Part shown: positions 24,512 through 37,073 of the stretch, one piece after another
Numbering within the stretch: the stretch's first letter is position 1
Layout: every line of letters starts with the position of its first letter
Source: Nymphaea colorata
Taxonomy: Eukaryota; Streptophyta; Magnoliopsida; Nymphaeales; Nymphaeaceae
Assembly (NCBI RefSeq): GCF_008831285.2
Contig: NC_045143.1
Coordinates: 4,969,503-5,033,502 of the forward strand
DNA: 64,000 nt
Reading direction: 5' to 3'
Made by a program: the position numbers and the translations under genes
Notes under the pieces: model-generated
Told to the model about the DNA's origin: nothing
Database searches by the model: none
What the model saw: the letters and a program-made list of their open reading frames with translations, nothing else

Positions 24512-27266
24512 GAGAAAGAGATGTGGATCTCATTCTCGTTAACATTGTCAATGGTTTTTACACTTTTACATCTGTACCCTTATGTTATGTAGACAGATAT
24601 ATCTTTTTTTTATATCATATATTTTTTTTTCTTTTTTTTTCTTCACCGTTGTTCACGAATCTAGCACTTTTTAGGAGGTTATATGATTCGAACTATTATG
24701 AACTCAACTTAAATAAAACTATATTGGATAAACTTTTCATTTAAAAGCGATCACCAATTAAATTAAATATAAGACCAACTTTTGACGAAAGTAGATAAGT
24801 TTCTTATATATATAATTTTGAACGGATCTTTGGACAAAGTCTAGATTTTTCTTAAAAATTATTAAATAAAAAGAGGAGGTTATATGTTATGGCCCCAGAA
24901 ATGTATAGACAGTATTTTACAGTAATCTACATAAGTCAACAGTCTACAAAGTTTTTTAGCCAAATTTTAGTTTGCAAGTTACAAACTGTCGATCAAAGAT
25001 ATGAAGCAAACTTTGGTTAACTTGAAAAACAAAAAAAAAAAGTTTATCCATAATTGTTTTTCTCAATATTATCTTTCACTAGATTAAAAACCTGCCATTT
25101 TTCACTCGTATCAATTTCAAAGTAAGAACGTAGTTTAGTGAAATTAGGTTTCAGGTTGATTAATGCTCAATTCAAGCTCTTGTTTGAGAAAAATATAATC
25201 CAATATTAAAAGAACAAAATTATTCTCTCTCTTCTAACAAGAAAAAAAACCATGAATCAAAACGTAAACTCAAAAACAAAAGCTTCTCACAAAAAGGACC
25301 AAAAATCTATAAAAAAACATATTTAATAAGAAAAATAAGAAAAAATAATATGCACACAGCATTTTAACGCAGACTTTTTTTTGGGCTTATTTGGATATCT
25401 TGAAGACGGAGATTTCAAAAAAACTCTGGTTCATAAGTTTCACCCAAAGTTTTTAAAAACTTATTAAAAAAATCATTTTTGCTAATTTAAGTGTTTTTGA
25501 AAATTCATTTTTTTCAGTGTGTACTGCTCTCCAAACGCTGCGTTAAATAAGTGAAAAAATAGTTAATCATGTGGGTCAGGCTGCACACGAGAGTTGGTCG
25601 AGCTCAACTCGACTCAACTAGCTGGAACTCGAGTCGAGCTGCCTAACACAAGCCCGAGCTCAACTCGTTTATACAAAGTTTAGCTAGCTCGTTTACATGT
25701 GGCCAATAAAAGCGAATATAACTAAGTTTTCTTAAAAATCATTTTTTTCAAATATTTGGAATGCGCCAAGTGGAGGGCTTGACCGTCAGGCAAACGCGCG
25801 GTGATGGAGCTCCTCCACGTAATCTTACTTGGCAAGGCATCGGCATCGGCATCGGCATCCCTCCGCCGCGTGGGAAAATCTTTCCCACTAAGGCTTCGAC
25901 GTGAGAAATAAAAAAAGAAAGCGGCCTTGACTTTGGAACAAGGATTGGGGAGGAAGGAATCTGGGAAGAAGGTTCCAGTGTGGAGGTACATGATGACGAC
26001 CCTGCTGACGATGGCGGTGGTCACGGGACGAACAAGGGGCTCATGGGGGCATAGTCTTACTTTCAAATTTTTTTTTTTAAAAAAAATCACATATGAATTT
26101 TAAAAACATTTATTTGTTTCATATAAAAATCTTAAAATTTTTAGTATTTTTGTGTCTATCAAATTTTAAAAAGCACTCGTTGAAGCATTGATTGATCTTT
26201 CCTTCTTTCCACTTCAAATGGTGGTAGTGTACTCGGCGGCAAGATAGTTCGACTCTTTTAAAGACTCAACTTCGAGTTTTAAAATGATCATTGTTACTTT
26301 TCAGTGCATTTTACTTTTGAACCATAAAAGGTTCTGAAGCATGTTTTAAGGGTGGGTATAAGGAGGGCAATGGAATGAACCATTCACCCTTATTAAGAAA
26401 AAAAAAAAAAAAAAAGAATCTCTGGGTTGAGATTTGAATTTGATTATTTCAAGATATAATAATTGGGGTGAATTAAGTTATAAGATTACAAGGCCTTGAT
26501 TTATTTCTGACTAGGATTTGCATTTTTTTTTTCTTTTGAAAGATGCTACATCATAAGTTTGCCTTGCCATCTTTTGCATGTTAAAATTCATGCATCTCCA
26601 TTCAATCCATGAATTTGAGAGATAATAGAGATCTTAAATTTGTCGTTGTCAAATTAATAGTTTGCTGGAATCTAGAGGTGTTCACACATGGCAGGATTGA
26701 CCTAGACCATATACAAAACTGAAAGCAAAGTCATTTAATAAATCAAAGTGCATGTTAGTGGGTAGCATTTACAAACAATACATGACGTTCGGTTTTAACC
26801 TCTCAAAGGTTCACTACCTGGCTCACCTGCGCCTTTCTATTTGGCCCCTCACCAACTGCTGCCTTTGCTCTTGCTTCTTGCAACCACGCTACCTTTGGTC
26901 TTATTGTACCATGGCTAGAAATTCTTTGGTTTTTAGGCTCTTTCGAGTGAGCGGAAAGAACCCATCGGTCAACAAAGAGCCGAAGCAGCTTTTTAAAGTA
27001 GAAAACCATAATGTTACTGTTGCCAAACAACTCCTTAAAATACAGAATCATTTTTAAATGTATTCGGGTGTTACATCAGCGATGTTTCTACTTACGCATC
27101 AATTGCTCGACTTTTGGTTCCTACATTTAAAATAATGACTTGACTGCCTACCAAGCCATTATGCCAACCGAGTCAAGGACCCTGGGTCATGTTTTTTGGC
27201 TTGCTCCTTTTTTTTACTCATCATGTCAACACCTTCGACCACCTTCAAAGCCCTGGATCCACCAAG

Positions 27267-27713
27267 GTAAGTAGTATGTCATACCACCTTCTTTCATAAC
27301 TAAGTTGTGGCGGAGCTAAGTAGTATATAGTCTATTCCCACAAGAATCACCGTTTTTTTAAAAAAAAAAAGCGTATTATACACCAAAAACACCTATGTCG
27401 TATAAAACGGGAATAAAACGTGTTTTTTTTTTAAAACATGAAAAAACACATATAATACCCATATTATACGTTTTTTACCCTGTTTTCCTGTTTTTTGCTG
27501 TTTTTTATTAATTTTCATTTTTTATAATTTTTAAGATATATTAAATGTTTAAAATTTTTTAAAAATTTGCCGAACTTTTTCGTTTTATTCCCGAGATATA
27601 GAACTTTGTTGTATTATACACATCTTTTTCTTTGCCGTTTAATACCCTACACGTTTTTTGTGACAGTGAGTATGTCCTCCCACCTTCTTCCATGACTAAG
27701 TTGTGGCGGTTTA
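27267..27713. repeat. Direct repeats flanking an AT-rich insert
   Basis: A segment ending CTAAGTTGTGGCGG with CACCTTCTT(T/C)CAT occurs at about 27267-27313 and again at about 27667-27713. The roughly 350 bases between are rich in poly-T and ACGTTTTTT-like blocks. The layout could be a duplication or an insertion between duplicated flanks. Confidence 0.55.
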
Positions 27714-28487
27714 CATGGTGTTATGGCTCACTCGTTGTTGGTGGCAGATTCGAGAGGAATGCCCCGTCATGGATTCTATGTCCTGCCGGCTGAAGAGTGA
27801 TGTTCACCTCTCTCCGCATCTGTAGATACATATATGGCTGTCGAGTGAGTTGTTCAGTCTTTTATCCAGACTTTATAGGGCTGTTCAAATTTATTGGCTT
27901 AAAAGAATGATTAAAATTTGATGGGTACATCGAGATTTATAACCTGATCAACCTAAATCGTCAATTTTTTGCTGTTGCATTTTTTCGTAAAATATATTGA
28001 TCGAGCAATTTGACAACGATCATGTGGCTGGTTTGCCAAGCACGAGCTACAATCCAGCCTAACTGCTGCAACTGATCGAACCAGCAATTAAAAAATAATA
28101 TGTCTGCAGCAATTAAAAAATAATATGATAAAGATACACTTGCTAGTCGCTATACACAATCAATAATTTGAATTTAAAAATGAGGATCTTCATGTAACTG
28201 CAGATGCTGAGCTCCTAAGATCACGCATTACACAAGCCGGCTGCTCATTTTGTACCTGGCGTTTTATTTTCAACGGGTGGATAATTATCCTTAGCATAGA
28301 TAACTTCTTCGCAAGACTTTAGCCAATATATATAAAGTGCATCTGACAGGTTGTGCTCAACGTAGTGGAAACTTAACTCTGTCAACTATGTGTTTTTTGG
28401 ACTGGATTCATCTACAGTGTCAATTTACAATACGTTGTACAGTATGTTTTGCTATACAACATCTGAAATAGTTTTCACATAGGAAAT

Positions 28488-31400
28488 TCAGGATCGATCT
28501 GGCACACCACAGAATGCATCTGGTTCAAATGACCTCGCAGAGTCCTCATTATAAACACCAGCCACTGCTCTACCGCCGACATCTTCAGATAAGACATAAG
28601 GATCGATCTTCATGAAGGGAAGAACACATGATACCAACATTGCAGCCAGCAGAACCAGTGTCAGCTTCACCCTGTTCAGGACTGGCTTGACCTGAAGTAG
28701 AACAAGTGCTGGTTAAGCAGGCAACTGGCTGAGGTTTCTTTAGCTTGGTTTTGGATTTTCTTGAATGAATTAGCAACTATGATCAAATGGTAATAATACC
28801 AATTTACACGAAGTAGATTCCTTGCAGTGATCAAATGAAATTACATACAAAAAAAAGAAAAAAAATTGGATTAAGGAAAAGGTTAAACAGTTCATCATTT
28901 CTTGCATCAAACACATAACAAAAAGGAGAACTATGCTTACAGCTCCTAGCTGCGAGGCAGGATGGAGTAGTCACTTACAGCATAGGAGCCAAGAAGGCGG
29001 TCCCGAGCTAATACTTCAGGAGATTTCACCCATACCTGAAAAAAATAGAAAATTTCAAAGATTTCCTTAAAAGACAAGCAGAAAATGACTAGCTGTAGCA
29101 TTAACTGATACCATCATAATCACAATAAGTCAGATGGTTGCTGTGCTTGACTCCATTAGCGGTACTTGCAAGAAAAACAAACAAATTTACACAATTTGCC
29201 AATGGACAGTCATGGACATAAAACCTTCACCTCTCTCATACAGTATTACTGTCTTGTTTCAGATGGTTGCTGTGCTTGACTCCATTAGCGGTACTTGCAA
29301 GAAAAACAAACAAATATACACAATTTGCCAATGGACAGTCATGGACACAGAACCTTCACCTCTCTCAACACAGTATTACTGTCTTGTTTCACATCCTTTT
29401 TTTTTTCCTGTTGTTATTTATCTCTATGTCGTTCATGACTTATTTTTATTTAACACACCTCCCTGCCATAGCCCCCATTTGATGCCCTTTGGCTTCTTAT
29501 CTCTAGCCACACCGCCAAGCGGCCAGTTGTTTCTTGCCATACCTAATAAGTAATAACAGTAAAAGATCATGCTTTGGGCGAGTTCATCAAGAGAATTTTA
29601 CATTTTCAATTGTGCCAACTTGAAACTGATACCGGTTTTAGTTGCAAACATATTTGGAAGGATTTTAAATAGCACTTTGAAAACATGGACCAGCTTATGC
29701 ATATAATTTTCATTTTCATTATGCTAATTAAGTTTAATTCGGCCCAAATTTTCAAGCTTGACTCCCTCTCACTCTAACGCATCTTTTCCGTTCCTACAAT
29801 TTTGTCAATAATAAGTCTCCTATTCATCCTAATTAAGAAGTTGATTTGTTATTAACACAAATTTGATGAATCATTCTTCTTTCTCTAACGTGTATCCTCA
29901 TCTACAGCCCTTACCCTTGTCCCCATAATCACCATTTCATCTCCATGCACGGTTTTCCAACCTGAGCTGAAAATGGAGGGACCCATTTGGATAACAAGGA
30001 GCAAAACTTGCTTACAAAGAAACCAAGTGCCCCTTCTAGACCAGGTTTTTGGCATCTAGGATGCCAAATTGTATTGCATAAAAAAAAAGAGAAAACCTTA
30101 AAATGGGAAAAGCAAAGACAATAGCAGCCTATTCTCCACACACCACTGGTCAGGAAGTGAATTGGTTGAGGTTGCCCATGTCAGGGAACCTGTTTCCTGC
30201 CAGCAAATGGCCAGAAATTGCCAAAACAAGAGCAGATGCAATTTTCTTTTAGGCCATCTCCAGCAGATTGCAACGAGACTGACGCCATCCAGTCAGAGAA
30301 AAAACAATCTGGCCATTTCCAGCAAGAAATGGTGGGAAGTAGCCGTGCATCCCACCACCAATTGTGGCAGTGGAGAAGCAGATGGGGTCTGAAACAGTAA
30401 AAAATGACAGGTTTTTCGAAAACCAAGTTTATCAAGAAACCAGTTTTTTGTTCACCCAGTTTTGTGTCTGCTAAAAAAAAAGAGTTTTCACCCCATAACT
30501 CAGTTGGATGCCAGCTCTTACCCTACATTCATACTTTCCCACAAGGACATCTAACATTCCAGACGTGCCTGTCTTCTCTTGAAGCCTCAAATTGCTGTCT
30601 TGGTAGCCAAAATGTCAACCACTTGGAAAATGGTACAAGCAAGATAGATTTTTCAACATGCTAGTCCTTTTCCCTTTCTTCCTTATGACATGAGAGCTTA
30701 CCATTTCATGCCCCATTCACTCGAGACAAATAGGGCCATATGCCCTATTAATGGAAGCCTTGCTTTTGCAGAATGAGGAACTAGGAGTATCAATAGTAAT
30801 ACCCTTGTTCTAACCATAATCTATCATATAGGCATTAGTTTGCTTTATGTTAGACCTAGTTATCAGAATCAGTTGTTCCTTGAAGACGAGATGAGAAGGC
30901 CCACCATTGCACAGTTCTGATAAGTGAAGCTTGTATCTCAGTGCTCCTGCCGATCAGTATTGACTTACAACTTATATCGACACCATGCTTCCATACACGG
31001 CTCCCTTACCTAGCTCTAGTTTGAAATAACGTTTGAGTGGCATGTGTAGTATTCATGTGAGATATTAAAAAGAGTACAGAACCTCAATGCTACACTCAAG
31101 TTAGTTATCTCAGATTCCTTGGTAGTGGGTGAAGACCACAAATAGCATGTGACCTGTTACCATTTCTTCAATTTTGTCAAGTTTCCCAAATATATCTTAC
31201 TACTTCCAACAGTTCAATAATAAAATTTTCTTAAGATAGTAAGATAGTAGTACACATTTTTCTGACCTTAAAATATCCACTGAGGAGTAAATGTTCCTTT
31301 TCTTTCCACATACCAGATGTTTTATGTATATGTCCCTTCAATCACTGCATTTTTTCTTTATCCTTTGGCATAATAACAGAATCAACAACATGCTATGCTA

Positions 31401-33655
31401 TGGTTGTTGTGCATCTGCAGATCACCTTTACTTCTTTCATTTTTTCCTGAGCACAAGTGACATAGTCAATTTGTTTGAAATTATAACAATTCATAACACA
31501 CTTAAAACAAATAATCGTAAGTAGCTGTTGTAGTGACATCCTTTATCAAATATTTCATATTCGTGTGCCCCTAATATGTTCCAAAAATATCGTTTGAAGT
31601 CCAGTAAGTGCCTGAAGGGTGTTGCTTATTTGGAGAATGCATGAGCAAAACATAGATGCTAATGTAGTATTTCTTTTCTTTTCCTTTGTTGGCTTTGGAG
31701 CTTTATCATCATGCAGTTCTATCTGCAAGCTTCATGGAATCAGCCATTCAAGTCAGTCCTCAAGCTTAATATTGATTATCTAGAATGCTGAACTTTATAG
31801 TTATTTGGGAGCTATCAAGTACCATAAAATCCTCTTATTGAGAATTTAACCAATAACTGCATTCCCTTTTTCTTAAACTCAGCTGTCACGAACCTATAAG
31901 CTCCACTCTGAAATCTGTCAACTTTTATCACCCAAACAACAGATAAAATGATCTAATATCATTGCATTATATGTCAAGCCTATCATAATTATCATAGGGC
32001 CATTTGATTGTGAGAGCATCTTAGATCTTAGATCTTTGCAGATGATAGAATCAATCACCAGGAAATCTGCAGCAGAATCTCATAAGCCATAACATTTCCC
32101 TGAACTTCAAATGAAACCAGGAAGAGGATGAAATTTCTTGCATATGTCTCGGTTTAATAAAAACATAAAAATACAGCCACAAGGCTGAAAATGAGCATGT
32201 GAAAGAAGAGAACATCAACGTCTTCAATGAGATAGTAGAATGTTCCATATAAGAGAACAACAATATGTTCAATGAGATAATAGAATGTTCCATGTAACCA
32301 AAGGAAGAAATGAGATAGTAGAATGTTCCATGTAACCAAAGGAAGAAGCCAATCTGTGAACTGTCTAAACATGGAAATCCCTTTTTAAGTTTACATATAA
32401 AAACAACACAGAAGATCTTACAGGAATTAGAAGCAAGGTGCAAATACCGGTCAATCAAAAAATGCATGCTGCCATACAGGAATCCTTACGATAGGAGGGA
32501 GATAAAGTTAAAATAGACAGGCACCTTTGACAGGAATTCAAACATAAAGAGAGCTATTCTTCAAACAAAAGAAACTTGTATCATCTCGTGTCTAAAATGA
32601 AATGGCGGTTCTAATAAGAGCTCGACAATAAGATTCCTGTAAACTGATTATATGTGGTATCACGAAGTGAAACACCAAAGTCGACCGAAGTAGCCAGCCA
32701 AATGACAAGGGGAAGTTCCATTTTTGTTCAGGAATATGCAATGGACCCAATTGCAATAATACACATTGAAGTGGGAGTGGAGCAAGAAATAAATGGATTA
32801 ACTAAGGATAAAAGAGCAAGGACATCAAGAAAACTGGAGATATTACACGGAAAAAGAGAAACAATGCTTAAATACTCCTTAATGACAAGCAATTCCTCAC
32901 AATGCATCTACTCTTCATGAACAAAAAGGAAACCAACAAAAGAAAACTCTCGACAATGAAGCACCATCTCTAGAAAATGCAAAAAGTTTACCTGCCCATC
33001 GTACCAACCTGTTTCTTCATCTAAAGAACGAAAAAAAAGGGACAAAAACAAAGAAATCAGTCCCAATTCGAATAAAAAGCCCCGGTACACCATAATCGAA
33101 ACTCAGTAACAGAAAAAGAGGAACAGAACCCTTACATTCGACGGTTGCACTGAGCAATCGGTTTCCCACGTAAGCCCAGCCGAGGTACATCCGCAGGACC
33201 AGCAACGTATCGAAAAGGATACCGGCAGAGACGGCACCGGTCACACACCTGATAGCGTCATTCTCCCTGCTGAATTTGGCAATCGGCCATCCGACGAAGA
33301 GAGAAAACGCGGCACCGATGACAAGGAGCCGGGAGGCGTAGGTGCTAACGTCCCCTGCAGCCCATGAGAAGAGGATGGAACCAGCCAGGCTCTTGTACTC
33401 ATTAGCAGGCTGCTGTTCAGCTGGGACAGGGCAATCCGAGCTCTGAGAAAAAGACTCTTCTTCTCTGTCTCGCTTGGTAACCTTGCTAATGAGGGCCCTT
33501 CTGCGTGCCAAGAAGAAGATTTGGCGAGCAGAAGGAGATGACGAGGAGAGGAAGGTGGAAGCAGACCTTTCGAACCGTAAAGGGAAGAAAAGAAGATTGG
33601 TGGTGGTAAGTCTGGTGAAGGCGGCAGTAGCTGTTGACGGTGGAATTGCAGCCAT
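28488..33655 (-). CDS. CGLD27: CGLD27-like chloroplast membrane protein (DUF1230/Ycf36 family), 4 exons
   Basis: Member of a family conserved in plants, algae, diatoms and cyanobacteria (Ycf36 in some plastid genomes); its biochemical role is not settled. Exons in coding order: 33136-33655, 32992-33020, 28979-29035 and 28488-28691, giving 269 residues with all GT-AG junctions in phase. The N-terminal 60-70 residues are Ser/Thr/Arg-rich like a plastid transit peptide. The family region begins at CPVPAEQQPANEY (residues 75-87), followed by hydrophobic stretches near 108-126 and 136-160, GWAYVGNRLLSATVEYEETG, VWVKSPEVLARDRLLGSY and a last hydrophobic segment, LTLVLLAAMLVSCVLPF. I chose the ATG at 33655; an in-frame ATG at 33709 would add 18 basic residues and cannot be excluded. 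Intron 2 is 3956 bp and holds tandem duplications. Exon 2 is only 29 bp. Confidence 0.93.
29131..29389. repeat. 129-bp tandem duplication inside CGLD27 intron 2
   Basis: Copy 1 is 29131-29259 and copy 2 is 29260-29389 (one base longer). Both begin CAGATGGTTGCTGTGCTTGA and end GTATTACTGTCTTGTTT, with only a few differences between them, so the duplication is recent. The unit is a multiple of three, which keeps a plus-strand open frame through both copies, but this lies antisense in an intron and is not evidence of a gene. Confidence 0.95.
32225..32345. repeat. Three-copy short tandem repeat in CGLD27 intron 2
   Basis: AATGAGATA(G/A)TAGAATGTTCC occurs three times, from about 32226, 32271 and 32309. 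The last two copies are followed by ATGTAACCAAAGGAAGAA. Spacing is 45 and 38 bases. Confidence 0.9.
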
Positions 33656-33787
33656 ACGTGGGAAATGGGCTTTCCTCTTTCTTCCCTTCCCTACTTTACC
33701 AACTAGCAATTCCCCATGCGTCCCAAGCCAGTCTCAGCCTGCGGTTCATTGCCACAAATCCCGCCTACGCTTTCCCATGCAATCCGC

Positions 33788-33807
33788 TTGACAGTTGACA
33801 GTTGACA
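33788..33807 (+). promoter_or_regulatory. Triple TTGACA repeat upstream of the CGLD27 gene
   Basis: TTGACA occurs three times at a 7-base step, about 130-150 bases above the chosen ATG. TTGAC is the core of the WRKY-binding W box. Whether this array is bound, or is a simple repeat, cannot be told from sequence alone. Confidence 0.35.
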
Positions 33808-34664
33808 CTTCCAAAAAAACGTCATCATCTCTGCAAATATATGTTTAAAAACCATACCTTCTCTGCTCTCCTTCACGTATTGCTTGCCGACTTACTGTAT
33901 ATTTTCTATTTACTAGTCGCCATGGTTGGTTTTTGACTGCCAAGAGGAGATTTCTCTCTCAGACATCGGTGTTGGTTGAACTTATGAACTTTTGGTTGAA
34001 GAATATGAAAGAGTTCATTACCGGAAACCATGTCCGTCGATTCGTTAGGATCCTGCTTAATCCCAGATTATATGGCAAAGAACGATCACATAGAAAAGCC
34101 TTTTCTTAAGACGGAACCCTTTTAGGGGGTAATGGTATATACTTGTGAAGTATTTGATTGCTTTCAAATGAAAAATGACATCTTTGTTACGAACGCTGAA
34201 CAAAACCTGATCAAATATTTCATTTGTTAATCCAAGCATTAAACTCTTTGTAAACATGATCTAATTAGTATAGAAGAACATAAAAAAGAGTGAGGGTTCT
34301 AAGAATGCTTGTTCATCGGCTATTTGACTTTTATCCATCGAGTATGATCGTGTTCATCTATCAACTCAATTGATTATAACTCGGATTAGACTCATCAATG
34401 CTGATCTAGCTAGCTAGCAAGGTTTGTCCCTTGTTCCTTCCAGGCTTCTTCGTTTTAGTGGAAGCTTTTCATCTGTGGTTCAGACTCGCCACACCTAGTG
34501 CACCAAAAGTCCCAGGACAGAGAGAGAGCATTAGCCTCAACACTGACAATCGCTACATCAATTCTAACATGGTTATATCTCAAACTCATCATCTACAAAT
34601 ATCTCCTTTGTCAGAAAAACTGTGACCCCTCTAATTCAGAAGAAAGAACTGTAGACGTCATTAA

Positions 34665-34870
34665 GTATGCGTTGGATAGACTTCGATCTCATATCCAAGT
34701 TGATTTGTGATCATTGAGGATTTCAGATTCCAGGAGGATGTGATGTCAGACCCCCTTCCATCGGAGGATTTAAAATCCCAAATTTTCTACAGATTGGAAA
34801 TCCACTGTTTGTTTAATCTACGGGTCTCACCTAAAAGGGATTTCAAATCAGCCTTGGATCTCACCTTGAT
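34665..34870. mobile_element. Possible diverged copy of the GGGGGCGTTTGAT group
   Basis: Blocks such as GATCTCATATCCAAG, TGATCATTGAGGATTTCAGATTCC (split here only for description) and GGATTTAAAATCCC resemble the interior of the elements at 10096 and 42840. Ends are not recognisable. Confidence 0.25.
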
Positions 34871-35185
34871 AGCTCCATCTTCCTGAGCAGTACTTGCAAT
34901 TGTCAGCTCAACATCAAGATTGTGTAGAGGAATATATGCTGAGACCCAAAATCTTATCTCATTACGCACCTATGGATTACATTTCTTTGAGATCAATTGT
35001 TGCAAATCCTTGTTGCAAAAACCCGTTCTGAGGATGTTTGGATTTGTAAAGGCTGCCCCCTCCCAGGTTGAAAACCTGGTTTTGGGGCAGAGGCTGCGTG
35101 AATTGGTTCTATCAGTAACATGCATCATTGCAGCTCCATGAACCACAGAGTGTTGTTTATAGGTTTCAGCCCTTATGCATCCTTT

Positions 35186-35205
35186 GCTGCTGCTGCTGCT
35201 GCTGC
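35186..35205. repeat. (GCT)n trinucleotide tract
   Basis: About six TGC/GCT units in non-coding DNA. Confidence 0.85.
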
Positions 35206-35962
35206 AGGTTAAAATCTCTCTTTTATTTAGTTGCATCTCCATGATTCCTCTAGCAAGTAGTATTGTCGTTCCACCATGATTTTTTTCATTTTTTGTTTCT
35301 TGTTCGTTTTTATTTGTCCACCATTGGAGCTACAAAAGATTAGAAATACCATAGTGATATATATCAGTGTGTAAAGTATGAACATCGTTCTAGCCATCTG
35401 AGAAAGACATCCCATGTTCATAAAATTGTGCAAGTGATTGATCACTGTCTAAATTTTGAATCTTACTTAACATACATGAAAGGTTTCAAACCTGCTAAAC
35501 TGTCATCGTTGCACTGTTCGGGAGTATCAGTTGTTAAAATCCTCCATGCTGCTGCAATGCTTGTTGTCTGCATGGAGTATGTGCCTTTCCTAGCTATTTA
35601 AGAGTTCCATCGATCTGTTACATGTCCTATTGGAAGCTCACAATTTTGTTCTACTTGTTTCAAGATCTCTGTATTGGGCATTTCTTGTCAGCAAGATCTG
35701 TTGGACAAAAGAGAATTGTGTGCTTATATGTTCATGTATTCCGATTCAAATATAAATCAAGAAAAGTATATACCATTATCCGAATCCGAGTGTTAAATTC
35801 AAAATATGAGATTTGCATTTCTGAACTGCTACAATTGGTTATCACAACCTTTTATGAATGTCGTTTACTGCAACTGCATCGTTCGAATTTTTGAGTTTCC
35901 TGGTCTGTTAATGCATGTAAGACTTGAGTTAGCAGGGTTGCGGCAATCTCAGGCCTCAGCTA

Positions 35963-36410
35963 CAGATGTCAATGGATCGTATTGGAATTGAATATATACT
36001 TTACGATGTTCACTTTCTCGGATATCTATACAACTGGATTCAAACATGAATTCGAATTCGGATGAAGAAAATTTTAATATCATATCCGAATCTACAATCT
36101 GAATTCATAATCTGAATCCGATTCTTACTTTGCAATTTGAATCAAAATCTACTTTTTAAACCAAATCCGAACCATATTATAGTCATTGAGTTTAGGATAT
36201 TTATTTAAAACTATATCTAATCCAAATCCAATCCAAATACAAATCTAGGCAATATTTATTTAATCCGAACCTGATCAGATGTCATTTCTTATATCAAAAT
36301 ATGATCCAAACTCTTGGATAGATATCATAAATTTTCCATATCCAATTTTTTCAGGCAGTTCGGTCAGTTCGATTGGTTGTTTGATTTAAATCAGATTTAT
36401 TGACGTCCCT
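35963..36410 (-). mobile_element. TIR element copy 1, GGGAYGTCAAT-type ends
   Basis: Reverse-complement homologue of the element at 36558-36972. The low-coordinate end carries CAGATGTCAATGGATCG and the high-coordinate end TGACGTCCCT, an inverted terminal pair. The interior is built of (G)AATCCGAATC-like blocks. Shared landmarks in order include AGAAATGACATC, TTTTAAATAAATAT and CTTCATCCGAAT. No open frame for a transposase. Confidence 0.65.
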
Positions 36411-36557
36411 CACCTATTGAATCAGACCAGTACCAAAAAATTTTCAATACTTACATTGGCCAAATTAGGACTATTGAGGAAAAAGGGGCAAATTCAGTCC
36501 TTTCATCCAGAATCCAGCCGTTTAATCGGCTGCCAATTTTACCGATTCAGTTGAATT

Positions 36558-36972
36558 TAGAGATGTTAATATATTTAATTTGAATCGGATATTCGATCGG
36601 AGTGATTTTTAAAACTCGAATATGGAAAATTTTTTAAGATCAGTCTGATTAGATTCAGATTTAAGAAATGACATCCAATGCGATTCATATTTGGATATAC
36701 ATAAACATTTGATAAGATTTAGATTCAGATCCAGATTGGATTTACTTTTAAATAAATATAATACATCCAACGCCTTTACATTTTGAAAATCAATCGGATT
36801 TAATCTAAAATTCAGATTTATATATGAATGTAAAAATCAGGTTCAGATCAGATTCAGATGATAAAATTGGATTTCAGATTTAAATTCTCTATGGTTTTTC
36901 TTCATTCGTATTCAAAGTCGTATGAATATATAAAAAAACGAAAACAATTAAAAATATATCCGTTGACATCCC
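36558..36972 (+). mobile_element. TIR element copy 2, inverted relative to copy 1
   Basis: Starts AGAGATGTTAAT and ends CCGTTGACATCCC, again an inverted pair. Interior landmarks ATATGGAAAATTTT, AGAAATGACATCC, TTTTAAATAAATAT, TCAGATTCAGATGA and CTTCATTCGTATTC follow copy 1 in reverse orientation. About 150 bp separate the two copies, so together they make a large foldback. Confidence 0.65.
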
Positions 36973-37042
36973 AAACTAAATCATTGGTGCATCTATAAAA
37001 TAATATGAAAAAATTATTTAAAAAGTAAGTAAAAAACAACAA

Positions 37043-37051
<9 letters not shown>

Positions 37052-37072
<21 letters not shown>
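37052..37072. repeat. (AT)n microsatellite after (CA)n
   Basis: Short dinucleotide tract just beyond the inverted element pair. Confidence 0.85.

Positions 37073-37073
<1 letters not shown>

Larger units (their letters stand above)
24177..28487. other. Intergenic region between thioredoxin and CGLD27 genes, no gene seen
   Basis: AT-rich DNA with microsatellites, poly-T/poly-A tracts and a fragment related to the GAGCTCGAG-rich repeat near 25590-25690. A GC-richer patch at about 25760-26050 includes a short (GGCATC)n run near 25838-25858 and a minus-strand open frame with no recognisable domain. I see no supported gene. Confidence 0.6.

Noticed and set aside
29134-29553. 139-codon plus-strand open frame with an internal repeat
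   Set aside because: It is produced by the 129-bp tandem duplication, whose unit is a multiple of three, inside an intron on the opposite strand.
29131-32345. Repeated units considered as a CRISPR-like array
   Set aside because: These are long, few-copy tandem duplications without regular spacers, in a plant intron.
33474-33791. 105-codon plus-strand open frame
   Set aside because: Antisense shadow of the first exon of the CGLD27-like gene.
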